The notes below the pieces were generated by a model. That model was given only the letters and a program-made list of their open reading frames with translations. It ran no database searches and was not told where the DNA came from. Source: an uncultured Clostridia bacterium (GTDB lineage: Bacteria > Bacillota > Clostridia > Oscillospirales > Oscillospiraceae). Taken from it: a stretch of 54,445 nucleotides of DNA. The DNA is taken from contig CAMUYE010000005.1 of the NCBI GenBank assembly GCA_947164825.1, positions 1 through 54,445 on the forward strand, written 5' to 3'. Positions 1-5,934 of this stretch are shown piece by piece (position 1 is the stretch's first letter; every line of letters starts with the position of its first letter). A program made the translations under genes and the position numbers.

Positions 1-489
1 CCCTATCTGTAGCGCGGGCAATCTGCCCGCAAAAGGGATCAGGGATCAAGGATCAAGGAATGCAGCGCGGGCAATCTGCCCGCAAAAGGGATCAGGGATC
101 AAGGATCAGGGAGTGCAGCGCGGGCAATCAGCCCGCCGTCTCCTGCCCGTAGCGGCGCACAGTGTGCGCCACGCCGCTCCCCGCTCCGACACCAGCCCGC
201 CGTCTCCCGCCGTAGGGGCGCTCATTGAGCGCCCGCCCGAGGCACCAGTCAGCCCTATCTGTAGCGCGGGCAATCTGCCCGCAAAAGGGATCAGGGATCA
301 AGGATCAGTGAATGTAGCGCGGGCAATCTGCCCGCAAAAGGGATCAGGGATCAGGGATCAAGGAATGTAGCGCGGGCAATCTGCCCGCAAAAGGGATCAG
401 GGATCAAGGATCAGTGAATGTAGCGCGGGCTATCAGCCCGCAAAAGGGATCAGGGATCAGGGAGTGCAGCGCGGGCAATCAGCCCGCCG
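1..489. repeat. Cluster of GCGGGCA-ATC-TGCCCGC palindromes with heptad spacers
   Basis: About eight copies of a 22-bp palindromic unit (GTAGCGCGGGCAATCTGCCCGC or close variants) start near 9, 61, 114, 261, 316, 367, 420 and 467. Most are separated by period-7 tracts of GGGATCA/AGGATCA. Two other palindromes are embedded: GGCGCACAGTGTGCGCC (about 149-172) and GGGGCGCTCATTGAGCGCCC (212-235). No open frame resembles a protein, so the stretch is read as non-coding repeat DNA. Single copies of the same palindromes occur elsewhere in the window (16001, 12248, 14080, 24935). Confidence 0.85.
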
Positions 490-528
490 GCGAGCTCCGC
501 GGCCCGGCGGGCCTCGCCGCTGTGCTGA

Positions 529-651
529 CAAGCCCTTTCGACCGCGGAACGCGACAAATACATCCACGAACTAAAAAAGGTCGGCTTGTCGGTAAGGCAG
601 ATCAGTCGTCTAACAGGAATGACGTATTATGTTATACAGAAAGCCGAATAG
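529..651 (+). pseudogene. C-terminal remnant of a Y1 (IS200/REP-associated) transposase
   Basis: The frame is open only after a stop at 526-528 and ends at TAG 649-651. It encodes about 40 residues, including RDKYIHELKKVGLSVRQISR and then LTGMTYYVIQKAE. This matches the C-terminal helix-turn-helix tail typical of Firmicutes Y1-type single-strand transposases (pattern ELK..GLS.RQI.RLTG...IQ.A). The HUH catalytic domain and start codon are missing, and repeat DNA lies directly upstream. Family assignment rests on this tail alone. The AGAACCGTCCCC motif just downstream supports a REP-associated origin. Confidence 0.6.
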
Positions 652-665
652 CTGAGAACAACCAG

Positions 666-692
666 TCAATCAGAGAACCGTCCCCTGATTGA
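666..692. repeat. REP-like hairpin carrying AGAACCGTCCCC
   Basis: The arms TCAATCAG (666-673) and CTGATTGA (685-692) enclose AGAACCGTCCC. The same core in the opposite orientation (GGGGACGGTTCT) lies at 1209-1220, so the two flank the AT-rich gene at 727-1164. Confidence 0.6.
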
Positions 693-726
693 CATTTGGA
701 TAGATAGTATCTAAGGTGGATAAAAA

Positions 727-1164
727 ATGAAAAAATATAATAGTTTACTTGTTGCTCTTTGCATTATCTATATTTGTATTAAGGTAACTTCGACAATGTT
801 GTCATTAATTGGGGCAGTAAAACTGTTTGGATTATCTTTGTTTACCATTCCCTTTCTTCTAGCGATGACTACCAGCAAGCCAAGTCGCATGATTATTATA
901 GGCCTCATTATCTATGTTGGCCTCTTTGTGTTGACATTTTTGACATTTTGTTTGAAAAGATATAAACATATTGGTGGAATAGGATTAGTTTTATTATGTG
1001 TAGCTGATTTGTTGTGTTTGTCAATCTCATTTTTTCTAAATCCTGTAAATTACAAGATTATTGGAGCGGTTTTTTCTGGAGGTGGAGTCGCAATTGCTAT
1101 TTGTTTTCTTCTATCGATAAAGCGCCATATGCAATCAGAAAGCATTCGAGAAACGGTTTTTTGA
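727..1164 (+). CDS. Small AT-rich integral membrane protein, unknown function
   Basis: A 145-residue protein with four or five hydrophobic segments (about 5-27, 30-50, 54-78, 85-103 and 110-130) and a basic C-terminal tail, so probably an integral membrane protein. Start ATG 727 follows AAGGTGGAT. I do not recognise the family. It is far AT-richer than nearly every other gene here, uses many TTA, ATA and ATT codons, and lies between a transposase remnant and REP-like hairpins. This suggests recent acquisition. A hairpin at 1171-1193 may end its transcript. Confidence 0.6.
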   Translation: MKKYNSLLVALCIIYICIKVTSTMLSLIGAVKLFGLSLFTIPFLLAMTTSKPSRMIIIGLIIYVGLFVLTFLTFCLKRYKHIGGIGLVLLCVADLLCLSISFFLNPVNYKIIGAVFSGGGVAIAICFLLSIKRHMQSESIRETVF

Positions 1165-1170
1165 GTAGCT

Positions 1171-1193
1171 GTCACCTCATAATTACAGGTGAC
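1171..1193 (+). terminator. Hairpin after the AT-rich membrane gene
   Basis: GTCACCT (1171-1177) pairs with AGGTGAC (1187-1193) across a 9-nt loop, seven bases after the stop codon. There is no strong T-run, so terminator function is tentative. Confidence 0.35.
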
Positions 1194-1204
1194 ACAGTCT
1201 AAAG

Positions 1205-1254
1205 CACAGGGGACGGTTCTGTGTGTCCTTCGACACGCAGAACTGTCCCCTGTG
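1205..1254. repeat. GGGGACGGTTCT palindrome (REP-like), possible bidirectional terminator
   Basis: A near-perfect 50-nt palindrome: CACAGGGGACGGTTCTG...CAGAACTGTCCCCTGTG, with a CTTC loop region. It lies between the convergent membrane gene (plus) and ribU (minus), where it could stop both transcripts. It is the inverted counterpart of the motif at 674-685. Confidence 0.65.
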
Positions 1255-1291
1255 TTCGAGCCGTCTTTGTTGTGCGGCTTGCGCTTTCCGC

Positions 1292-1990
1292 TCAGCTTCG
1301 CTTGAACATGATGGGCTGCACCCGCTTGTAGAGCAGCATGGTGAGCAAGCTCACGACCAGGCCTTTGATCAGGTTCAGCGGCGCCACGGCCAGCAGAACG
1401 AAGCTGCCGACGTCAGTGATGGCGCTGTTGATCTTCGTGCCCTCGCCGATGATGGCCTCCAAAGGCCAGCCGTAGAGCTCCGAAAAGGCGGGCAGCAGAT
1501 AGATCGCGTTGAACAGGCTGCCGAAAGCCGCCATGATCCCGGTGCCTGTGGCCAGACCCACAACGGCGGTCTTCCGGGTCCGCTTGAAATGGTAGATCAT
1601 GGAGGCAGGCAGCACCAGAGCGCAGCCCACGGCAAAGTTGGCCAGCTCGCCCACGAAGGCTGTCGTGCTGGGGCGGAAGATCAGCTTGATCAGGATCTTC
1701 AAAAACTCGGTCAACACGCCGGCCACCGGACCGAGATAGAAGCTGCAGATCATCACCGGCAGCTCAGAGAGGTCCACCTTGTAGAAATTGGGAGCCAGAA
1801 AGACCAGCGGGATTTCCAGCAGCATCAGCAGACCGGCCAGAGCCGAGGAGATTGCCACGGTGGTGATGTACTTGGGCGAGGACAGCCGCAGCCGATCCTT
1901 GCAGAAAAAGTGCTCGAACAGCCATGCCAGGAGCACGAGCCCGGCCACCACAGCGAGACAGATGAGGATGAATTGTACGGTTGCGCTCAT
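1292..1990 (-). CDS. ribU: Riboflavin ECF transporter substrate-binding component RibU
   Basis: A 232-residue membrane protein with about six hydrophobic helices and the ECF S-component pattern, including the region around DLSELPVMICSFYLGPVAGV and GELANFAVG. RibU binds riboflavin and works with a shared EcfA/EcfA'/EcfT energising module, which is not in this window. ATG 1990 is chosen because AGGGAGG lies just upstream and because the frame farther upstream runs through the riboswitch terminator. Specificity is supported independently by the FMN riboswitch in the leader, which would switch the gene off when flavin is plentiful. Expected family length and monocistronic. Confidence 0.92.
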   Translation of the reverse strand: MSATVQFILICLAVVAGLVLLAWLFEHFFCKDRLRLSSPKYITTVAISSALAGLLMLLEIPLVFLAPNFYKVDLSELPVMICSFYLGPVAGVLTEFLKILIKLIFRPSTTAFVGELANFAVGCALVLPASMIYHFKRTRKTAVVGLATGTGIMAAFGSLFNAIYLLPAFSELYGWPLEAIIGEGTKINSAITDVGSFVLLAVAPLNLIKGLVVSLLTMLLYKRVQPIMFKRS

Positions 1991-2043
1991 AAAAAACCCT
2001 CCCGGATTCTCCGCCTTCGGGGCCGCGCAGCCCCGGACGGATG

Positions 2044-2080
2044 AAAAATATGCCTGAAGACGCAGGTCTTCAGGCATATT
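2044..2080 (-). terminator. Riboswitch-controlled terminator before ribU
   Basis: On the minus strand a 14-bp stem (AATATGCCTGAAGA with TCTTCAGGCATATT) has a 6-nt loop and runs into T residues. It lies between the FMN aptamer and the ribU start, as expected for transcriptional attenuation. Confidence 0.85.
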
Positions 2081-2101
2081 CTTTGCGCGCAAAGAACAGC
2101 T

Positions 2102-2210
2102 TCTTCTTTCATCCAGACTGTACTGTCGGTCCCGGATTTGCACCGGGTCGGCCCGAAGGCTCGCGGACTGTCACCGCCGGTCGGGGATTTCACCCTGCCC
2201 TGAAGAGATG
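2102..2210 (-). promoter_or_regulatory. FMN riboswitch (RFN element)
   Basis: The minus strand holds the conserved RFN segments in order: TCTTCAGGGCAGGGTGAAAT, CCCGACCGGCGGTGACAG, TCCGCGAGCC, GGTGCAAATCCGGGACCGAC and AGTACAGTCTGGATGAAAG. This six-helix aptamer binds FMN and normally represses riboflavin synthesis or uptake genes. Here it controls ribU through the downstream terminator. Confidence 0.97.
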
Positions 2211-2229
2211 CCGTATTCAGTTCGGAGGT

Positions 2230-2258
2230 ATTATACCGCAGGATAGGGCAAAAAGCAA
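2230..2258 (-). promoter_or_regulatory. Promoter of the FMN riboswitch / ribU
   Basis: Read on the minus strand: TTGCTT, a 17-nt spacer, then TATAAT, just upstream of the aptamer. Confidence 0.8.
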
Positions 2259-2283
2259 GACAAAAATGAAGCGGGAATGCCCG

Positions 2284-2637
2284 TTATTTCTCCCGGGAGG
2301 GAAAGACCAGGGCCGCCAGGGTGCCGAAGAGGACCGCCGCCGTGATGCCCCCGGCGGCCGCGGTCAGGGGCCCCGTCAGGACCCCGAGCAGACCGTCCCG
2401 GTCCACGGCGTTCCGGGTCCCCTCGGCCAGCAGATTGCCGAAGCCCGTCAGGGGCACGGAGGCCCCGGCCCCGGCCCAGTCGGCGAGAAGCGGATAGAGG
2501 CCCACTGCTCCGAGGAGCACCCCCGTCACCACGCAGCCCGTCAGGATCCGCGCCGGGGTCAGGGCGGTTTTGTCAATCAATATTTGGCAGATCACGCAGA
2601 TCAGCCCGCCCACCAAAAACGCTTTCAAGTATTCCAT
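2284..2637 (-). CDS. spoVAE: Stage V sporulation protein AE (SpoVAE)
   Basis: A 117-residue hydrophobic protein with about four membrane segments. Sequence landmarks (an N-terminal FLVGGLICVICQILID, then LTPARILTG, then GFGNLLAEG) match the SpoVAE family. SpoVA proteins form the inner-membrane channel that moves dipicolinic acid and calcium into the forespore and out again at germination. It lies downstream of spoVAD on the same strand. The usual spoVAC partner is not adjacent. The roughly 100-bp gap to spoVAD is almost filled by a palindromic repeat. Confidence 0.9.
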   Translation of the reverse strand: MEYLKAFLVGGLICVICQILIDKTALTPARILTGCVVTGVLLGAVGLYPLLADWAGAGASVPLTGFGNLLAEGTRNAVDRDGLLGVLTGPLTAAAGGITAAVLFGTLAALVFPSREK

Positions 2638-2654
2638 AACAGAATCATCCTTTC

Positions 2655-2733
2655 GTAGTGGCCGCTGACCTCAGCGGCCATGGCGCGAAACGCCGTGATA
2701 TTCTTTATGGCCGCTGAGGTCAGCGGCCACTAC
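2655..2733. repeat. GTAGTGGCCGCTGA...TCAGCGGCCACTAC palindrome pair
   Basis: Two palindromic copies (GGCCGCTGACCTCAGCGGCC and GGCCGCTGAGGTCAGCGGCC) are arranged as a larger inverted repeat ending GTAGTGG/CCACTAC. It fills the gap between spoVAD and spoVAE. Confidence 0.85.
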
Positions 2734-2736
2734 GGG

Positions 2737-3747
2737 TTATTGTTCGATCGCCACGGCGTGACAAATACTCGGGATGCTCCGCTTTTGCTGCGTGGTGGTA
2801 GGGGAGAGCAGGGCCCCCGTGCCGCAGAAGAGCAGGCGTTTCCAGCGGCCCGATTCCAGCCCGGGCAGCAGTTGGGCCGCCAAAACCACCGCGCTGCAGC
2901 CTGCCCCGGAGCCGCCGCAGTGGACGTCCTGGGTCTCGGGATCGAAGATCAGCACGCCGCAGTCCGCGTAGCGGTCCCCCAGCTTTACGCCGTCCCCGGC
3001 GAAGAACTCCCGCACCATGGCGCTGCCCAGGCTGCCCAGGTCGCCCGTGACAATCCGGTCGAAGTCCTCCGGCGAGAGGCCCAGATCGTCCAGATGGGCC
3101 CGGATCGTCCGGTAGGCGGCCCAGGCCATGGCCGCGCCCATGTTGTTGGCGTCGGTGACGCCCTTGTCCTCCACGGTGCCCACCGTCGCCGCGCACAGCC
3201 GCGGCCCCCGGCCGGAGCGGGAGATCAGGACCGCCCCCGCGCCGGTGACCGTCCACTGGGCCGTGGGGGTGCGCTGACCGCCGTAGGCCAGGGGGAAGCG
3301 GTACTGCCGTTCAGCCGCGGCAAAGTGGGAGGAGGAGAGGGCCGCGGCGTGGGCCGCGTAGCCCCCGTTGACCGCGGCTCCGGCCAGCAGCAGACCCTCG
3401 GCCAGGGTGGAGCAGGCGCCGTAGAGCCCCAGGGCCGGGATCCCGCTCCGCCGCAGGGCGTAGCTGGAGCCGACGCACTGGTTCAGCAAGTCGCCGGAGA
3501 GGACCAGATCCAGATCCTCCCGGGGCAGCCGGTTCTTTTCCAGCAGGAGCTCCAGGGCGGTCTGCTGGAACTTCGTCTCGGCCTGTTCCCAGGTCTTTTC
3601 GCCGAATTTTCCGTCGGGGATCACCCGGTCAAAGGCCGGGCCCAGGGGGCCTTCGCCCTCCTTTTTTCCCACGACGGAAGCCCAGGCGGTGACGACGGGC
3701 TTGTTGGGGAACAGGACGGATTGTTTGCCGCGATGCAGATTTTCCAT
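2737..3747 (-). CDS. spoVAD: Stage V sporulation protein AD (SpoVAD)
   Basis: A 336-residue thiolase-fold protein of the size usual for SpoVAD. A GACST motif sits near residue 110 where thiolases keep the nucleophile region, and GTEDKGVTDANNMG-like and TGDLGSLG motifs characteristic of SpoVAD follow (TVEDKGVTDANNMGAAMA, VTGDLGSLG). SpoVAD is the soluble member of the SpoVA complex and binds dipicolinic acid on the spore inner membrane. ATG 3747 follows GGGAGG; a longer reading runs into a repeat. It should be expressed in the forespore, but I could not identify a sigma-G promoter because a repeat lies directly upstream. Confidence 0.93.
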   Translation of the reverse strand: MENLHRGKQSVLFPNKPVVTAWASVVGKKEGEGPLGPAFDRVIPDGKFGEKTWEQAETKFQQTALELLLEKNRLPREDLDLVLSGDLLNQCVGSSYALRRSGIPALGLYGACSTLAEGLLLAGAAVNGGYAAHAAALSSSHFAAAERQYRFPLAYGGQRTPTAQWTVTGAGAVLISRSGRGPRLCAATVGTVEDKGVTDANNMGAAMAWAAYRTIRAHLDDLGLSPEDFDRIVTGDLGSLGSAMVREFFAGDGVKLGDRYADCGVLIFDPETQDVHCGGSGAGCSAVVLAAQLLPGLESGRWKRLLFCGTGALLSPTTTQQKRSIPSICHAVAIEQ

Positions 3748-3781
3748 AGAGCCTCCCGGTACGTTTCGGATTTGTCGCTTT

Positions 3782-3871
3782 GTAGGGGCCGATGCCCACA
3801 TCGGCCCTATCCCGTATCGTTGTGAGGGCCGATGTGGGCATACTTTGTGACTCTTTGAGTTCGGCCCCTAC
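3782..3871. repeat. GTAGGGGCCGATGCCC... palindromic element, interrupted right arm
   Basis: Left arm GTAGGGGCCGATGCCCACAT, right arm ATGTGGGCAT then CGGCCCCTAC. The right arm is split by about 20 extra bases (ACTTTGTGACTCTTTGAGTT) absent from the otherwise matching copy at 35089-35158. Outer TTTGTCG (about 3774) and CGACAAATCC (about 3882) arms suggest a larger composite unit. Confidence 0.85.
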
Positions 3872-3921
3872 GAATGATCCCGACAAATCCTGCTTTGCCT
3901 CTATCTTTCCCCAAACACGCG

Positions 3922-3954
3922 AAAAAATACCCGGCGTCGGGAGGACGCCGGGTA
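3922..3954 (-). terminator. Terminator of the NlpC/P60 operon
   Basis: On the minus strand TACCCGGCGTC pairs with GACGCCGGGTA over a 5-nt loop, followed by six T residues, just after the gene ending at 3981. Confidence 0.9.
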
Positions 3955-3980
3955 ATGAACCTCGATTCTGTTTCCGCCGA

Positions 3981-5003
3981 TCAGCCGATGCGCACGCCGC
4001 AGAGGAAGCGGGAGGCGTAATAGTCGTTGTCGATGCTGGTGACGATGACGCCCAGGCGGGAGTTGGCCGCGTGGATGAACTGGCCGTTGCCGATGTAGAT
4101 GCCGGAGTGGGTGGCGGGTCGGCTGGAGGTATAGGTGCGCTCGAAGAGCACGATGTCGCCGGGCTTCAGGTTGCTGCGGCTGACGTGGGTGTAGCCGTTG
4201 CGGAGCTGGTCGGTGCTGGTGCGGCCCACGTTGTAGCCGAACTGACGGTAGATGTAGTAGACCATACCGGAGCAGTCAAAGCCGGAGGGAGAAGCGCCGC
4301 CGTAGACGTAGCGATAGCCCTTGAACTGCTTGGCGTAGGCGGCCACGCGCTCGCCCAGGGTGCTGCCGGTGTTGCTGCCGTCGGAGGAGCTGCTGCCGGC
4401 GGGTTCCTTGGGGGAATCATTGGAAGAGTCCTTGGACTTGGATTCGCCGGAGGACTTGGAACCGGAGCTTTCCTTGTAGGTGTTGCCCTTGCTGGCGGCG
4501 TTGCTGTAGGGGAGCTCCAGCAGGGTCAGCAGGTCGGAACGGACGTAGCCCTTCTGGCCGTTGAAGCTGACCTTGTACCAGCCGCAGTTGAAGCCGATGA
4601 TGAAGCAGGTCTCGCCCTTGGGCGCCTGGGCCACGATGCCGGAGTCGGTGCCGGGGCCCTGGCGGACGTTGCAGGCGGTGTCGAACATGGCGTAGCCGAG
4701 CTTGATGTTCTTCTTCTCGTTGAACTCAATGTACTGCTTGGCCATGTAGCCGATCTTGAGGTTGAAGTTGACCAGATACCAGTCGCCCACCTCGCGGATA
4801 ATCACCACGCTGTCGCCGCCGACGGCGGTGGCCAGGATCTCGCTGTCGGTGCTGGCCTTGGCCCGCAGCCGCAGGGAGGAGGCGGTGATGACGCCGATGC
4901 CGGTTTTCAGTTCAGTGGCATGGGCCGGCAGACAGAAGCCCGCCAGCATGCAGACAAGCATAACCAGGGCGACGACCCTGAAGAAGCCTCGTTTTACTTT
5001 CAT
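3981..5003 (-). CDS. Secreted NlpC/P60 peptidoglycan endopeptidase with two SH3b domains
   Basis: 340 residues: signal peptide 1-29 (cleavage after AHA), two bacterial SH3 domains (about 33-95 and 103-163), a Ser/Lys-rich linker (about 170-218), and an NlpC/P60 domain (about 222-340). The catalytic triad is visible as Cys244 in DCSG, His299 in THSGIY and His311 in FIHAAN. It should act outside the cell, cutting peptide stems of peptidoglycan, with the SH3b domains binding the wall. The gene starts 19 bp after the small gene at 5023-5310 and is probably co-transcribed with it. Exact cleavage specificity cannot be read from sequence. Confidence 0.93.
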   Translation of the reverse strand: MKVKRGFFRVVALVMLVCMLAGFCLPAHATELKTGIGVITASSLRLRAKASTDSEILATAVGGDSVVIIREVGDWYLVNFNLKIGYMAKQYIEFNEKKNIKLGYAMFDTACNVRQGPGTDSGIVAQAPKGETCFIIGFNCGWYKVSFNGQKGYVRSDLLTLLELPYSNAASKGNTYKESSGSKSSGESKSKDSSNDSPKEPAGSSSSDGSNTGSTLGERVAAYAKQFKGYRYVYGGASPSGFDCSGMVYYIYRQFGYNVGRTSTDQLRNGYTHVSRSNLKPGDIVLFERTYTSSRPATHSGIYIGNGQFIHAANSRLGVIVTSIDNDYYASRFLCGVRIG

Positions 5004-5022
5004 ATGTACCCTCGCTTTCCTG

Positions 5023-5310
5023 TTACTTCCCGGCTAAGGCCCGTTCGAGCCAGACACAGCCCACGTCCAGAGCGGTGTAGAAGCCGTCCTTTTCACTCTT
5101 GCGGACGATCCGATCCTTGGGCCGGATCGTCTGGTCGGTGAGCTGAAGCTGTACCGAAACCTTTGAGGCCAGTTTCATATCCTGGAAGTCCTTGGATTCC
5201 AAAACCTGTAAAATCACGATATATTTGTCGGCCATGGAGCCGTAGTAGATCATGTTGTCCTTGCGCATCAGGGGATGGCCCTTGTACGTCAGACCGAGTT
5301 GTTCAGCCAT
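5023..5310 (-). CDS. Conserved small protein of unknown function
   Basis: A 95-residue soluble protein beginning MAEQLGLTYKG, with ATG 5310 preceded by GGAGGTGCTCC. It contains a beta-rich stretch (DKYIVILQVLESKDF) and charged segments, with no signal peptide or membrane helix. I do not recognise the family. It has its own strong promoter and lies directly upstream of the secreted endopeptidase, so the two probably form an operon. Codon use matches the chromosome. Confidence 0.75.
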   Translation of the reverse strand: MAEQLGLTYKGHPLMRKDNMIYYGSMADKYIVILQVLESKDFQDMKLASKVSVQLQLTDQTIRPKDRIVRKSEKDGFYTALDVGCVWLERALAGK

Positions 5311-5340
5311 GGAGCACCTCCTTGCTTGGAATGTAACCAA

Positions 5341-5369
5341 ATTGTAACTCATTGCAACGCATTTGTCAA
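5341..5369 (-). promoter_or_regulatory. Promoter of the small gene / endopeptidase operon
   Basis: Minus strand: TTGACA (5364-5369), 17-nt spacer, TACAAT (5341-5346), close upstream of the ATG at 5310. Confidence 0.85.
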
Positions 5370-5516
5370 CCCCCGGAGCCGAAAATTCACAGATTTTTCC
5401 GATTTTTTTGCGGTTTCGGGGTCAATTTGGTCCGAAAAGACGCGGGATTGGACACAGGTCGGCGGGGTACGTATGAAATTGTAACAAATCGTTCCGTCGG
5501 CGGCGGAACGATCCAA

Positions 5517-5550
5517 CAAAACGGGGAGCCTGCGCCGCAGGCTCCCCGCG
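5517..5550 (-). terminator. Terminator after ireB
   Basis: On the minus strand GGGGAGCCTGCG and CGCAGGCTCCCC form a GC-rich stem followed by GTTTTG. A second hairpin (ATCGTTCCG...CGGAACGAT) lies next to it at about 5489-5513. Confidence 0.8.
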
Positions 5551-5572
5551 TTGTCTGATTCAGGGGACCGGA

Positions 5573-5818
5573 TCAGTCGAACAGATAGTTGCGCACCAGC
5601 TCTGAGAGCAGCTCGTCCCGGTCCAGACGGCAGATCATGGCTCTGGCGTTGTTGTGGTTGGTGATATAGGTGGGATCCTCGGAGAGGAGATAGCCTACGA
5701 TCTGGTTGATCGGATTGTAGCCCTTCTCCGTGAGCGAGGTGTAGACGGAAGAGAGGATCCGTTTCATCTCCTCGTGATCCTCAGAGGGAACCCGATATTT
5801 TATGGTATGGTCTTCCAC
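5573..5818 (-). CDS. ireB: IreB family regulatory phosphoprotein (UPF0297)
   Basis: 81 residues matching the IreB/DUF965 family: an N-terminal HTIKYRVP segment, a YTSLTEKGYNPINQIVGYLL core and an ITNHNNARAMICRLDRDELL tail. In Enterococcus the homologue is phosphorylated by the PASTA kinase IreK and modulates cephalosporin tolerance; the same role here is inferred. The start is GTG 5818, eight bases after AGGAGG. An upstream in-frame ATG would place the ribosome site inside the coding region, and a nearer ATG is out of frame. Own promoter and terminator. Confidence 0.93.
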   Translation of the reverse strand: MEDHTIKYRVPSEDHEEMKRILSSVYTSLTEKGYNPINQIVGYLLSEDPTYITNHNNARAMICRLDRDELLSELVRNYLFD

Positions 5819-5846
5819 AGGGCATACCTCCTTTCTTGTTTCCCTT

Positions 5847-5875
5847 ATCATACCCCATTTTGCGGCGTTTGTAAA
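5847..5875 (-). promoter_or_regulatory. Promoter of ireB
   Basis: Minus strand: TTTACA, 17-nt spacer, TATGAT, ending about 28 bp before the GTG start. Confidence 0.75.
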
Positions 5876-5899
5876 GGGGAATCTCGGAAATAATAATAA

Positions 5900-5930
5900 T
5901 TTTACTTCTTACTTTTTACTTCTTACTTCG
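5900..5930. repeat. Heptad array, ACTTCTT/ACTTTTT type
   Basis: Four period-7 units of TTACTTC-like sequence immediately after the pheT stop. Same family as the arrays at 11691 and 31157. Confidence 0.75.
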
Positions 5931-5934
5931 TGCG

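Noticed and set aside
1-489. Possible CRISPR array
   Set aside because: The repeats are short palindromes separated by other repeats of variable length, not unique spacers of constant length, and no cas gene is nearby.
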